Part shown: piece by piece, positions 36,913 to 48,787 of the stretch | Numbering within the stretch: the first letter of the stretch is position 1 | Layout of the letters: each line of letters begins with the position of its first letter | From: Ruthenibacterium lactatiformans | GTDB taxonomy: Bacteria > Bacillota > Clostridia > Oscillospirales > Ruminococcaceae | Length of the DNA stretch: 64,000 nucleotides | Reading direction: 5' to 3' | NCBI RefSeq assembly: GCF_000949455.1 | Contig: NZ_JXXK01000001.1 | Coordinates: 186,001 to 250,000 of the forward strand | Position numbers and translations under genes: made by a program | Notes under the pieces: generated by a model | Database searches by the model: none | Seen by the model: only the letters and a program-made list of their open reading frames with translations | Told to the model about the DNA's origin: nothing

Positions 36913-38061
36913 ATGATCCGCAATTTATGGCAGGAGCTGAAAAAGTTCCCCATCGTTCTGCTTTTTCTCGCCTTTTTGTTCTGCTTTTCCATCCTGGACG
37001 CACTCTGGCCCAAGCGGGAATTTTCCGAGTTGGAGAACCGGAAGCTGATGCAGCCGCCCAAGCTCACTCTTGCGGGGGTTCTTTCCAAAGACGATCCCTG
37101 GATGGCCAAATATACTGAATACACCAAAGACCAGTTCATTTTCCGTGACGGATGGATCGACCTGAAAAGCCGCGCGGAGGCAATGCTTCTCAAAACGGAA
37201 AACAACGGCATCTGGTTCGGCAAAGACAATTATCTCTTCCCGAAATTTCTTGCCGTCGGCGAGCGCTTTGAAAAAAATCTCGACGCTGTTGAGCGCATGG
37301 CGCAGCGCCATCCCGGCAAGGTGAGCGTTATGATCGCGCCCTCATCCAGCCTTGTGCTTTCTGAAAAGCTGCCCTGGCAGGCACCTGTTGCGGATGAGGA
37401 TATCTATCACGACAGCATCGTCGAACGGCTGTCCGGCCAGGCGGCGGTGTATGACCTGCGAAAAACACTGCGCGCCCATGGTGATGAATACATTTTCTAC
37501 CGTACCGATCATCACTGGACAAGTGAAGGCGCTTACCTTGCATATGAACAGTTTGCAGGCAGCAAAGGCCTTCCGCTGTTTGACCGCTCGGCCGCGAATG
37601 AAAAAAAGGTCGAAAACTTTTACGGAACAAGCTATTCCAAAGCCCGCAACTACGACGTGGTGCCTGATACCATCACGTATTACGATCTGCCCAACCAGCT
37701 GACTGTCTACACGGCCAACGCAGACGGCAGCGAAAGCGGCGAAACCGGCCCGCTGTACAACACCGCCGATTTTGAAACACGGGACAAATATAAGGCATTC
37801 CTGCGCGGCAACAACGGTTATTCTGTTCTGGAGGGCAACGGCACAGGCAGTATCCTCATCATCAAAGACAGTTATGCCAATGCTTTCATTCCCTATCTCG
37901 TCGAGGATTACGCCTCTATCGGGATTGTGGACTTCCGCTATCTCAATAAAAAAGTGGACAGTCTGATCGAACGCGGCGGCTACGATGAGATCCTTGTGCT
38001 GTTCAGCTTCCAAGGCTTTATGGACGACATGACGCTGGCGGCGAAAATTGCCACGCCCTGA
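36913..38061 (+). CDS. DHHW-family protein (AlgX/AlgJ-like)
   Basis: A 382-residue protein with an N-terminal membrane anchor (IVLLFLAFLFCFSILDAL) and an extracytoplasmic SGNH-like domain. The family motif is YRTDHHWTSEGAYLAYE (about residues 196-212), with SMIAPSSS-type and IIKDSYANAFIPYL segments giving further catalytic residues. In alginate systems AlgX/AlgJ of this type pass acetyl groups from the MBOAT protein to the polymer. It follows the MBOAT gene in the same direction, separated by the tandem repeat, and ends at a terminator. No other polysaccharide genes are nearby, so the acceptor is unknown. Confidence 0.9.
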   Translation: MIRNLWQELKKFPIVLLFLAFLFCFSILDALWPKREFSELENRKLMQPPKLTLAGVLSKDDPWMAKYTEYTKDQFIFRDGWIDLKSRAEAMLLKTENNGIWFGKDNYLFPKFLAVGERFEKNLDAVERMAQRHPGKVSVMIAPSSSLVLSEKLPWQAPVADEDIYHDSIVERLSGQAAVYDLRKTLRAHGDEYIFYRTDHHWTSEGAYLAYEQFAGSKGLPLFDRSAANEKKVENFYGTSYSKARNYDVVPDTITYYDLPNQLTVYTANADGSESGETGPLYNTADFETRDKYKAFLRGNNGYSVLEGNGTGSILIIKDSYANAFIPYLVEDYASIGIVDFRYLNKKVDSLIERGGYDEILVLFSFQGFMDDMTLAAKIATP

Positions 38062-38078
38062 GGAAATAGCGCCTAACC

Positions 38079-38115
38079 AAAAACGCCTGCGCGGTTTATC
38101 CGTGCAGGCGTTTTT
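38079..38115. terminator. Bidirectional terminator between DHHW gene and gatB
   Basis: AAAACGCCTGC (38080-38090) and GCAGGCGTTTTT (38104-38115) pair, with A- and T-runs on the two sides. Confidence 0.88.
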
Positions 38116-38135
38116 ACTGTTCTTAATTCTGAAAA

Positions 38136-39581
38136 TCACAGTTTTTCAATGGCCGAAAGCAGCATTTCGCGCAGAACGCCGGGATTCCCCTGCCCTCTGC
38201 TGGCCTTCATACACTGGCCCACAAGGAAGCCCGCAACATTGGTCTTGCCGCCCTTATAATCCGCCACAGCCTTGGGGTTGTTCGCCAGAACATCGTCTAC
38301 GATCTTACCCAGCGCTCCCGAATCGCTGATTTGAGCAAGCCCCTTTTCTTCCACGACCTTGGCCGGAGGAACATCCGTCTCAATAATCACGTCAAGCACT
38401 GTTTTTGCAGCTGTGTTGGAGATGGTGCCTTTTTCGATCAGAGCGATCATCTCCGTCAGATTTTCTTTTGTCAGGGCTGTATCCGTGATCTCAATGCGGC
38501 GCTCGTTCAAAATCTTTGCAATATCTCCGATCATCCAGTTGCAAATGAGCTTCTTATCACAATTGCCAAGCGCCACACAGGCATCAAAAAACTCCGAACG
38601 TGCACGGTTGGAGGCCAAAAGTTCCGCATCCACCGGCAGCAGGCCATACTCTTTCACATAGCGCAGCGCCTTAGCCACTGGCAGTTCAGGGATGGAATCC
38701 TTCAATTCCTGAACGTGCGCTTCACTCACTTCAAACGTGAGCAGATCGGGGTCTGGGAAATAGCGGTAGTCCTGCGCATCCTCTTTCGAGCGCATCACAT
38801 AGCTTTTGCCCTTGGCATCATCCCAGCGGCGGGTCTCCTGTTCGATAACGCCACCCTTCCTGATGACCTCGATCTGCCGCTGCGCCTCATACTGGATGGC
38901 GCGGTACACCGCGCCGAAGCTGTTGACGTTTTTCATCTCGGTTCGAGTGCCGAATTCCTTCTGTCCGCGGGGACGCACAGAGACGTTCACGTCTGCGCGC
39001 ACACTGCCCTCCTGCATCTTGGCGTCTGAGATGCCGAGATAAAGCAGGATGTTTGTAATGGCTTCCATGTACGCCTTTGCTTCCTCCGCACTTCGCAGGT
39101 CCGGCTCGGAAACCATCTCAATGAGCGGCACGCCGCAGCGGTTGTAATCCGCCAACGTTCCGTCAAAGGAATCATCGTGAATGAGCTTGCCCGCATCCTC
39201 TTCGATGTGGATGCGCGTGATACCGATGCGCCGTACGTCGCCATTCACAAGGATGTCCAAATAACCGTTTTCGCACAACGGAACGTCAAACTGGCTGATC
39301 TGATATGCCTTGGGAAGGTCCGGATAAAAATAGTTCTTGCGGTCATTTTTACTCACACGGTTGATAGAGCAGTTCAGCGCATGGCCCATTTTTATGGCGT
39401 AATCCACCACCTGCTTGTTCAGCACCGGCAGCGTGCCGGGCATCCCCATGCACACCGGACAGCACAATGTGTTCACCTCTGCGCCGAAAGCATTTTTGCA
39501 GCCGCAGAAAATCTTGGTCTCGGTGCACAGCTCGGCATGCACCTCAAGGCCGATCACTACTTCATAATCCCTGTTTATCAT
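38136..39581 (-). CDS. gatB: Asp-tRNA(Asn)/Glu-tRNA(Gln) amidotransferase subunit B
   Basis: Kinase and tRNA-binding subunit of GatCAB, 481 residues. It phosphorylates mischarged Glu-tRNA(Gln) or Asp-tRNA(Asn), then ammonia from GatA makes the amide. Family segments: VIGLEVHAELCTETKIFC, CPVCMGMPGTLPVLN, YFYPDLPKAYQISQ, RTEMKNVNSF, and the C-terminal YqeY-like tail (VAGFLVGQCMKASRGQGNP). Cys residues in the first ~45 residues form the zinc site. Last gene of gatC-gatA-gatB, 4 nt after gatA. Presence of GatCAB implies that one or both amide tRNAs are made indirectly. Confidence 0.99.
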   Translation of the reverse strand: MINRDYEVVIGLEVHAELCTETKIFCGCKNAFGAEVNTLCCPVCMGMPGTLPVLNKQVVDYAIKMGHALNCSINRVSKNDRKNYFYPDLPKAYQISQFDVPLCENGYLDILVNGDVRRIGITRIHIEEDAGKLIHDDSFDGTLADYNRCGVPLIEMVSEPDLRSAEEAKAYMEAITNILLYLGISDAKMQEGSVRADVNVSVRPRGQKEFGTRTEMKNVNSFGAVYRAIQYEAQRQIEVIRKGGVIEQETRRWDDAKGKSYVMRSKEDAQDYRYFPDPDLLTFEVSEAHVQELKDSIPELPVAKALRYVKEYGLLPVDAELLASNRARSEFFDACVALGNCDKKLICNWMIGDIAKILNERRIEITDTALTKENLTEMIALIEKGTISNTAAKTVLDVIIETDVPPAKVVEEKGLAQISDSGALGKIVDDVLANNPKAVADYKGGKTNVAGFLVGQCMKASRGQGNPGVLREMLLSAIEKL

Positions 39582-39585
39582 CTCG

Positions 39586-41034
39586 TCACAGCTCCTTTAC
39601 CGCAAAACCGCCCCTGGCAGTCTCGTAAGTTTTCGCAACGCCCAGCAATTTTGCCTCGCTGAACTTCGGCCCGATGAGCTGCAGGCCGATGGGCAGGCTG
39701 CCCGCGCCGAACCCGCAGGGTACGCTGATGCCCGGCAGGCCCGCGATATTCACGGTAACAGTGCAGATATCCGAGGCATACATCTCCAGCGGGTCGCTCG
39801 TCTTTTCACCCAGGCGGAACGCCGTGGTAGGCGTAGTAGGCGTGGCAATGACGTCGCATTTCCGGAATGCATCTTCAAACTCCTGCGCGATCATCCGCTG
39901 CAGCATCTTCGCGCGTTTGTAGTACGCGTCATAATAACCGCTGGAAAGCACATAGGTGCCCAGCATGATGCGGCGTTTTACCTCCGCGCCAAAACCTTCG
40001 CTGCGCGTAGAAAGATAAAGATCGTTCAAATTGCCCTCGCGATTGCCTGAATAGCCGTATTTTACGCCGTCATAACGCGCCAGATTCGAAGACGCTTCAG
40101 CGGAGGAAATGATATAATAGGCCGAAAGAGCATAATCCGTGGAAGGCAAAGAAATTTCGACGATTTCAGCGCCCAGCGCTTTCAGGTCATCCACTGCCTT
40201 CCATACAGCGGCCTTATTCTCCGCGCTGACGCCCTTTCCGAAGTACTCTTTCGGCACACCGATGCGCAAGCCCTTAACGCCCGTCGTTATGCCCGGGAAA
40301 GCATATTCCTTGCTGGTCGCATCATGCGCCGCGTCTCTGCCGCAGATGGCGCTGAACAGCAGCGCCACATCGTCCACTGTACGGGCGAACGGCCCGATCT
40401 GGTCCAGCGAAGAAGCAAACGCTACGAGGCCGAAGCGCGATACCGCGCCGTATGTAGGCTTGAGGCCCACGATACCGCACAAACCGGCTGGGCAGCGGAT
40501 GGAACCGCCGGTATCGGAGCCGAGGGAAAGCGGCACCTCGCACGCAGCCACACTGGCCGCGCTTCCGCCGGATGAGCCGCCCGGCACACGAGTGGTATCC
40601 CAAGGGTTTTTCGTGGGCTTGAAATAAGAATTTTCGCACGAACCGCCCATGGCAAATTCGTCCATGTTCAGCTTGCCGGGGATTACCGCGTCTGCGGCCG
40701 CCAGCTTCTCCACTACCGTCGCATTATACGGCGGCACAAAATTCTCCAGCATCCGGGAGGCACAGGTCGTTTTCAGGCCCTTGGTACAGATATTGTCCTT
40801 TATCCCCACAGGAATGCCGGCCAGCACGCCCAGCGTCTCCCCTCTGGCGATTTTTTCATCCACTTCCTTTGCCTTCGCACGCGCGGTATCCGCCGTTACG
40901 GACAAAAACGCGTCAACCTTCGGCTCTACCGCGTCTATGCGCGCGAGCGTGTCGTCCAGGATCTCGCACGCGGTCACTTCTTTGCTGCGCAGCAGGGCGG
41001 AAAGCTCTGCCGCTGATTTTTTATACAGTTCCAT
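39586..41034 (-). CDS. gatA: Asp-tRNA(Asn)/Glu-tRNA(Gln) amidotransferase subunit A
   Basis: Glutaminase subunit of the amidase-signature family, 482 residues. The catalytic Lys is in [11 protein letters not shown] and the Ser-cisSer pair in [29 protein letters not shown]. It releases ammonia from glutamine and channels it to GatB. Middle gene of the operon, 12 nt after gatC. Confidence 0.99.
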   Translation of the reverse strand: MELYKKSAAELSALLRSKEVTACEILDDTLARIDAVEPKVDAFLSVTADTARAKAKEVDEKIARGETLGVLAGIPVGIKDNICTKGLKTTCASRMLENFVPPYNATVVEKLAAADAVIPGKLNMDEFAMGGSCENSYFKPTKNPWDTTRVPGGSSGGSAASVAACEVPLSLGSDTGGSIRCPAGLCGIVGLKPTYGAVSRFGLVAFASSLDQIGPFARTVDDVALLFSAICGRDAAHDATSKEYAFPGITTGVKGLRIGVPKEYFGKGVSAENKAAVWKAVDDLKALGAEIVEISLPSTDYALSAYYIISSAEASSNLARYDGVKYGYSGNREGNLNDLYLSTRSEGFGAEVKRRIMLGTYVLSSGYYDAYYKRAKMLQRMIAQEFEDAFRKCDVIATPTTPTTAFRLGEKTSDPLEMYASDICTVTVNIAGLPGISVPCGFGAGSLPIGLQLIGPKFSEAKLLGVAKTYETARGGFAVKEL

Positions 41035-41046
41035 TGTATGCCCTCC

Positions 41047-41316
41047 TCACTCTACGGTCTTCGGCACGACGATGCAGCCCGCAACGGCCTGGGGCACGTT
41101 TTGCAGCATTTCATCCCGCGGATACGAGGGCACAACGGCATCCTCGCGCAGCTCCATGACATTGCCCGGCTCCAGCAGCGTGGCCGCACTGGGGATCTCC
41201 GGCAGATTCTCCACCATCGCAACGATACCGGAAAGCTCTTTTTCAAACGCTTCCACCTGTTCCTCCGGGATCTTCAGCATCGCAAGCTTCGCGATGTGCC
41301 GTACATCGATTTCCAT
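41047..41316 (-). CDS. gatC: Asp-tRNA(Asn)/Glu-tRNA(Gln) amidotransferase subunit C
   Basis: Small linker subunit of 89 residues that wraps GatA and GatB together. The pattern VRHIAKLAMLKIPEEQVEAF followed by LPEIPSAATLLEPGNVMELREDAV is the usual GatC sequence. First gene of the gatCAB operon, 62 nt downstream of ligA on the same strand. Confidence 0.97.
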   Translation of the reverse strand: MEIDVRHIAKLAMLKIPEEQVEAFEKELSGIVAMVENLPEIPSAATLLEPGNVMELREDAVVPSYPRDEMLQNVPQAVAGCIVVPKTVE

Positions 41317-41378
41317 ATTCCATTCCTCACTTTTATCAGAATTGTTCGGGCGCCCCGCACAGCGCGGCGCTTAAGGTG

Positions 41379-43394
<2,016 letters not shown>

Positions 43395-43467
43395 TCAGTC
43401 GCATAGAAATACAGTTAATAGTATAGCATAAAACAGCGCCATTGCATACAGCGCGCACGGATAAAAT

Positions 43468-44115
43468 TTACGAACCGGATGCGTAAAATTGCGGCACTTT
43501 GCCTACGATCAGCGTCTGGGCGATGCACACTTCATTTTCCACCGTTACGCTTGTGGAATACCCGGGCAGGATGGCGCTCATTTCCACTGTGAAACGGATG
43601 AAGATGCGGTGCTGTGTCTGGTTGATGCCCGCCGTCTCCAGTGTGTCCACGATCGTGCTCTGCACAAAGGATGCCGGCACCACCTGCAGCGGGATGTCCG
43701 GCCCTCGCCCCGCCATGATCTGCCAGCCCAGAAGCGTGCCCAGCGGGATGCGCACATCCTGTTTTGGGACGGAGAGGAGCCGGTTGGCCACGGCGTCTGT
43801 CAGCCGCGTTTTCAGGCGGTTTACTTCTACGGAATTGATTTCGATGGCAGATACCGTGCCATCCGGCGCTTTGTCCACTTCCACCAGTGCCTGTTCAATA
43901 TCCTGCACCTCATTCAATTCTTCCATCACCGCCTCGTTCATAGCCAGCACGGAAACCACGCGGCACTGGTACTGCGCCATTGTGGTGATCACCGGACGCA
44001 GACGGTTGTCCAGTACGGAAAACACGGCAAATGCCGCGCAAAACACCAAAAACAGCCGAAACAGTATGACACGTCTTTTGGACACGGTTACAGCAGGCCT
44101 CCGAAAACGCCGCAT
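43468..44115 (-). CDS. yunB: Sporulation protein YunB
   Basis: A 215-residue membrane-anchored sporulation protein. One N-terminal transmembrane helix (VILFRLFLVFCAAFAVFSVL) is followed by an extracellular domain with VDKAPDGTVSAIEINSVEVNRLKTRLTD, IPLGTLLGWQIMAGRGP and the C-terminal VENEVCIAQTLIVGKVPQFY, all family features. B. subtilis yunB belongs to the sigma-E regulon and is needed for normal spores. It stands between ligA and pfkA. GGAGGGG precedes the ATG. No clear sigma-E promoter was found. Confidence 0.93.
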   Translation of the reverse strand: MRRFRRPAVTVSKRRVILFRLFLVFCAAFAVFSVLDNRLRPVITTMAQYQCRVVSVLAMNEAVMEELNEVQDIEQALVEVDKAPDGTVSAIEINSVEVNRLKTRLTDAVANRLLSVPKQDVRIPLGTLLGWQIMAGRGPDIPLQVVPASFVQSTIVDTLETAGINQTQHRIFIRFTVEMSAILPGYSTSVTVENEVCIAQTLIVGKVPQFYASGS

Positions 44116-44182
44116 TTCAGCCCCCTCCTTCCCTGTTGCAGTAATACAGTATATTCACGGCGGGGGCAAATCGTGTTTTTGA

Positions 44183-44231
44183 TGCAAAAAAGCAAGGGTG
44201 CCGCCCGAAAAGCAGCACCCTTGCCGTTTTT
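44183..44231 (-). terminator. Terminator of pfkA
   Basis: GCAAGGGTGC (44192-44201) and GCACCCTTGC (44215-44224) pair. Minus-strand reading continues GCTTTTTTGC; an AAAAAAC stretch on the other side could make it bidirectional. Confidence 0.88.
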
Positions 44232-44237
44232 TACAAA

Positions 44238-45212
44238 TTAAATGGAAATCGTGGAGCCGATGTCCAGCAACGTTGTATCAATGGTCTTGTACATGGAAAG
44301 AGCCACAGAAATATCGTAGTCAACGATAGACTCGGCCTTTGTTGCGACCACACGGTTATAGATTCCCTTGCGCAGAAGCTCCACGGCATGGTAGCCCATA
44401 CGGCTGGCCGTGACACGGTCACGCAGTGTGGGCGAGCCGCCGCGCTGCACATGGCCCAACACGGTAGCGCGGGAGTCGATGCCCGTGCGGGACTGGATCT
44501 CGTTTGCCAGGTCCTGCGCATGGCCGACGCCCTCGGCGATGATGATGATGAAATGCTGCTTGCCGGTTTTCTGCGTGGCCTTCATCTTGGCGATGACGTC
44601 GCGCTCCAGGTCGTACGGAACCTCAGGGATCAACGTTACAAGCGCCCCCACCGCGATGCCTGTGTTCAGCGCGATGTAACCGGCATTGCGTCCCATGACC
44701 TCCACAACACTACAGCGGTCGTGGCTCTGTGTGGTGTCGCGCAGCTTGTCGATCATTTCCACCGCGGTATTCATGGCCGTATCATAACCGATGGTGTAAT
44801 CGCTGCAGGCGATATCGTTGTCGATGGTGCCCGGAAGCCCCACACAGGGAATCCCCTGCGCCGCCATATCTTTGCAGCCGCGGAATGAGCCGTCGCCCCC
44901 GATGACCACAAGCGCGTCAATGCCGTTGTCACGGCAGGCCTGCGCGGCTCTTTGCTGCCCCTCCAGCGTTTTAAACTCCAGGCAGCGGGCCGTATACAAA
45001 ATGGTGCCGCCGCGATGGATGATCTCGGAAACGCTGCGCAGGTTCATATCAATGATATCTCCCGTCAACAGACCATTGTAGCCGTGACGAATGCCCTTTA
45101 CACTATATCCGCGCATAATCGCCGTACGCACGACGGCGCGGATGGCGGCGTTCATGCCCGGGGCGTCGCCGCCGCTGGTCAGCACGCCGATGGTTTTGAT
45201 TTCGGTTGCCAT
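44238..45212 (-). CDS. pfkA: ATP-dependent 6-phosphofructokinase
   Basis: Commits fructose 6-phosphate to glycolysis, 324 residues. Motifs: GGDAPGMNAAIRAVVR (ATP site), GGDGSFRG, PGTIDNDIACSDYTIGYDTA with the catalytic Asp, VEVMGRNAGYIAL, and the allosteric-site Arg/Lys residues. GGDG rather than GGDD favours ATP over pyrophosphate as donor. It has its own promoter (45253-45281) 92 nt downstream of dnaE. Confidence 0.98.
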   Translation of the reverse strand: MATEIKTIGVLTSGGDAPGMNAAIRAVVRTAIMRGYSVKGIRHGYNGLLTGDIIDMNLRSVSEIIHRGGTILYTARCLEFKTLEGQQRAAQACRDNGIDALVVIGGDGSFRGCKDMAAQGIPCVGLPGTIDNDIACSDYTIGYDTAMNTAVEMIDKLRDTTQSHDRCSVVEVMGRNAGYIALNTGIAVGALVTLIPEVPYDLERDVIAKMKATQKTGKQHFIIIIAEGVGHAQDLANEIQSRTGIDSRATVLGHVQRGGSPTLRDRVTASRMGYHAVELLRKGIYNRVVATKAESIVDYDISVALSMYKTIDTTLLDIGSTISI

Positions 45213-45252
45213 GGAAAAACCTCCTTCAAATATTCAAACACTCTAGTTACCC

Positions 45253-45281
45253 ATTATAAACAGATGTTGCATCAAATTCAA
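45253..45281 (-). promoter_or_regulatory. pfkA promoter
   Basis: Minus-strand TTGAAT (45281-45276), 17-nt spacer, TATAAT (45258-45253), about 40 nt before pfkA. Confidence 0.8.
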
Positions 45282-45304
45282 GCCGCTTCGTTAAAAAAAT
45301 CACC

Positions 45305-48300
45305 TTATTTTACTTTTACATTACCGGCTCCCAGTACCCGCTCCAACTCGGAGACCAACAGGTCGCTCTGTGTGCACCAAAGGCTTTTAGGCGCAAGCAT
45401 GCGCTGTTTTGTATCCTCGAAGTACATATAAACAGGGAAATTGCCCTCGAATATCTGGAGCAGGTTCTTCGTCTCCTCAAAGCTCTCGCTGCGCATGGAC
45501 GAAAGTTTCAGCCATAGTCCGTTTTTTGTACTTTTGATGTCAGTTTTTATCTTATCGGGCTCATATCGCTCTACGTCCACAATGGAATCCGCAATCAGCT
45601 TGCTGGGTTCATCTTCTTTATAAGACACGCGCCCTTTGATCACCACTACGGCGTTGTCATGCACAGCTTCAGAAGCAGCCAGAAGGACCTTCGGAAACGC
45701 AAGCACTTCCATGGAGCCGCTCAGGTCCTCCACCGTGATGAACGCCATCATGCCGCCCGCTTTGGTATTGATCGTCTTGGTGCGCACCACCGTGCAGACA
45801 AGCGTCACATTCTGCTCATCATAGGCATGCGCATTCTCTCCCACAAGCTCGCTGATGCGGCATGTGGACACCTTTTCGATCACCGGACGGTAATGGTCCA
45901 GGGGATGCCCGGACAAGTACAGGCCGCTCACTTCTTTCTCCATCTGGAGCAGGATGTCATAAGGATATTCTTCCCCGCTGTCCGGCAATTTATAGACGTT
46001 CCGTCCAGACTCCTGTTCACCGTCCAGAGCGCCGAACAGATCGATCTGCCCGTCCAGATTCCGCCTCGCTTCACTCTCCACACTTTTGAGGATGCCCTCC
46101 ACGCCGTCCATCATGGAACGCCGCTTGGCCTCCAGATTGTCGAACGCCCCGCTTTTGATCATACTTTCCACCGCGCGGCGGTTGATCTCGGTGCCATGCA
46201 GACGCTTGCAGAAATCATACAGGCTGCGGTACGGCGTGCCGCTGCGCTCACGCACAACGGTAGCGATCAGGTTCCTCCCCACATTTTTCAGCGCCAGCAG
46301 GCCGAAACGGATATCCTTTCCCTCCACCGTAAAGCCCGCATCGCTGGCGTTGATGTCCGGCGGCAGCACGCGGATGCCCATACGCTGGCATTCAGCGGTA
46401 TACTCGATCACCTTTCCCGTGTTGTCCAGCACGCTCGTCAGCAGGGCTGCCATGAATTCACGTGGATAATGCCTTTTCAGATAAGCGGTTTGGTATGCCA
46501 CCACCGCATAGGCCGCCGCATGCGCTTTATTGAAAGCATAGGATGCAAAGCTGGACATATCGTCAAAAATGGCATTGGCCACTGTTTCGGAGATCCCGTT
46601 TGCCACACAACCGGCGCACTCGTGCCCCGGCTCGGTGTTGCCGTGCACGAAATGCTGGCGCTCCTTTTCCATGACATCGTGCTTTTTTTTGCTCATGGCG
46701 CGGCGCACAAGGTCGGCCTGCCCGTAAGAAAAGCCCGCCAGTTCACGGCAGATCTGCATCACCTGCTCCTGATAAACGATGCATCCGTTGGTAACGTCCA
46801 GAATATGCTCCAGCTGCGGCGTTTTATATTTTACATTGCCCGGATTGTGCCGGTTCGCAATATACGTTGGAATAGACTCCATCGGGCCCGGACGGTACAG
46901 TGAGATAATGGCGATGATGTCCTCCAGGCTTTTGGACTGCAGGCCCATCACCGCCTGCGTCATGCCGCCGGATTCCATCTGAAACACGCCCTCTGTCTCG
47001 CCCGCGTTGAGCATGGCGTAAACGCGCTGGTCATCATAAGGAACCGCGTCCATGGAAAAGCCCGGCTCGCGCTTTCGGATCATTTTCTCCGCATCGTCAA
47101 TGACAGTGAGCGTACGCAGGCCAAGAAAGTCCATTTTCAGCAGGCCCAGCTCCTCAATTGTGGTCATCGTAAACTGAGTGACAGGGTTGCCGTCGTTGGT
47201 TGCGAGAGGTACGTATTCATCCGCTGCCTCACGGGTGATGACTACGCCCGCCGCATGCGTGGACGCATGGCGCGGCATGCCTTCAAGCTTGAGGGACATA
47301 TCGATGAGCTCTTTCACCTGCGGGTCCGCATCGTAGCGCGCCTTCAGCTCCCTGGAGATGGAAAGCGCCTTGGTCAACGTCATTTTCGGCTCCATCGGCA
47401 CCAGCTTGGCAATACCGTCCACCGTGCCGTAGGGCATGTCCAAAACGCGGCCTACGTCGCGGATGGCAGCGCGCGCCGCCATCGTACCGAAGGTCACGAT
47501 CTGCGCCACATGGTCGGCGCCGTACTTGCGGATCACATAGTCGATGACCTCCTGACGGCGCTCGTAACAGAAATCGATGTCAAAGTCCGGCATCGAGACG
47601 CGCTCCGGGTTCAGGAAGCGTTCAAACAGCAGATTGTACTTGATGGGGTCGATATTGGTGATACCTACACAGTAGGCCGCAAGGCTTCCCGCACCGGAGC
47701 CGCGTCCCGGGCCCACGGGGATCCCCTGGCTTTTCGCATAGTTGATGAAATCGAACACAATCAGATAATAGTTGATATACCCCATGCGGTCAATAATGGA
47801 TATCTCGTAGTCCAGCCGGGCGCGTATATCCTCCGGCACGTCCGCACCGTATCGCCGCAGCAGACCGTCCCGGCACAGCTTTACAAAATACTCTTTGTTG
47901 TCCATGCCGTCCGGCGCCACAAAATACGGCAGCTTTGTCACGCCGAATTCAAAATCAAAGCTGCACATCTCTGCGATTCGGTTCGTGTTTTCACAGGCTT
48001 CGGGCCATGCGCTGAACAGCTCGTACATCTCGTCGGTGCTTTTGACGTAGAACTCATCCGTGCCGAATTCCAGTACGTCATCGTCATTCACCGTCTTGTT
48101 TGTCTGGATGCAAATGAGAATGTGCTGCATCCTGGAATCTTCTTTTTCAAGATAGTGGGCGTCGTTGGTGGCGACCAGAGGAATGCCTGTTTCCCGGGAA
48201 AGCCGCACAAGCAGGGGCAGCACCGTGCGCTGCTCGTCCAGCCCATGGTCCTGTATCTCAATATAATAGTTTCCTTTGCCGAACAGATCTTCATAGTACC

Positions 48301-48787
48301 GCGCAAGATTCTTGGCTTTTTCATAATCCCCTGCCAATAAAGCCTGAGGGATTTCGCCCGCAAGGCAGGCGGAGAGACATATCAGCCCCTCATGGTACTC
48401 TTCCAGCAGCTCGTGGTCCACACGCGGCTTGTTGTAAAAGCCTTCCGTAAAGCCCACCGACACCATCTTGATAAGATTTTTATAGCCCGTCTCGTTTTTG
48501 CACAGCAGCACCAGATGGTTGGAGCCGTCGATGCGGTTCACCTTGTCGAACCGTGTACGTGTGGCGACATACACCTCACAGCCGATGATGGGTTTGACCC
48601 CCGCCTTTTTGGCGGCTTTGTAAAAATCCACGCAGCCGTACATGACGCCGTGGTCGGTGATGGCAACAGCGGTCTGGCCCAGCGCTTTCACGCGCTGCAT
48701 CAGCCCCTCAATGCGGCATGCACCGTCCAAAAGGCTGTATTCGGTATGCAGATGCAGATGTGTAAAGTTTCTTGCCTTTTCAGCCAT
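45305..48787 (-). CDS. dnaE: DNA polymerase III subunit alpha (DnaE)
   Basis: Replicative or lagging-strand polymerase of the C family, 1160 residues. The N-terminal PHP domain begins FTHLHLHTEYSLLDGACRI. The polymerase active-site region PDFDIDFCYERRQEVIDYV (catalytic Asp residues near 400) and GRGSGAGSLAAYCVGIT are clear. Helix-hairpin-helix and OB-fold (VTLVCTVVRTKTINTKAGG) regions follow. In Firmicutes DnaE works beside PolC, which would be encoded elsewhere. Its ATG overlaps the end of whiA by 8 nt, so the two are translationally coupled. Confidence 0.98.
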   Translation of the reverse strand: MAEKARNFTHLHLHTEYSLLDGACRIEGLMQRVKALGQTAVAITDHGVMYGCVDFYKAAKKAGVKPIIGCEVYVATRTRFDKVNRIDGSNHLVLLCKNETGYKNLIKMVSVGFTEGFYNKPRVDHELLEEYHEGLICLSACLAGEIPQALLAGDYEKAKNLARYYEDLFGKGNYYIEIQDHGLDEQRTVLPLLVRLSRETGIPLVATNDAHYLEKEDSRMQHILICIQTNKTVNDDDVLEFGTDEFYVKSTDEMYELFSAWPEACENTNRIAEMCSFDFEFGVTKLPYFVAPDGMDNKEYFVKLCRDGLLRRYGADVPEDIRARLDYEISIIDRMGYINYYLIVFDFINYAKSQGIPVGPGRGSGAGSLAAYCVGITNIDPIKYNLLFERFLNPERVSMPDFDIDFCYERRQEVIDYVIRKYGADHVAQIVTFGTMAARAAIRDVGRVLDMPYGTVDGIAKLVPMEPKMTLTKALSISRELKARYDADPQVKELIDMSLKLEGMPRHASTHAAGVVITREAADEYVPLATNDGNPVTQFTMTTIEELGLLKMDFLGLRTLTVIDDAEKMIRKREPGFSMDAVPYDDQRVYAMLNAGETEGVFQMESGGMTQAVMGLQSKSLEDIIAIISLYRPGPMESIPTYIANRHNPGNVKYKTPQLEHILDVTNGCIVYQEQVMQICRELAGFSYGQADLVRRAMSKKKHDVMEKERQHFVHGNTEPGHECAGCVANGISETVANAIFDDMSSFASYAFNKAHAAAYAVVAYQTAYLKRHYPREFMAALLTSVLDNTGKVIEYTAECQRMGIRVLPPDINASDAGFTVEGKDIRFGLLALKNVGRNLIATVVRERSGTPYRSLYDFCKRLHGTEINRRAVESMIKSGAFDNLEAKRRSMMDGVEGILKSVESEARRNLDGQIDLFGALDGEQESGRNVYKLPDSGEEYPYDILLQMEKEVSGLYLSGHPLDHYRPVIEKVSTCRISELVGENAHAYDEQNVTLVCTVVRTKTINTKAGGMMAFITVEDLSGSMEVLAFPKVLLAASEAVHDNAVVVIKGRVSYKEDEPSKLIADSIVDVERYEPDKIKTDIKSTKNGLWLKLSSMRSESFEETKNLLQIFEGNFPVYMYFEDTKQRMLAPKSLWCTQSDLLVSELERVLGAGNVKVK

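Noticed and set aside
36851..36916. A 21-codon frame ending in the DHHW start codon as a possible leader peptide gene
   Set aside because: The nearest Shine-Dalgarno-like site is about 18 nt away and the repeat's 73-bp period does not preserve this frame. It is mentioned only as part of the repeat finding.
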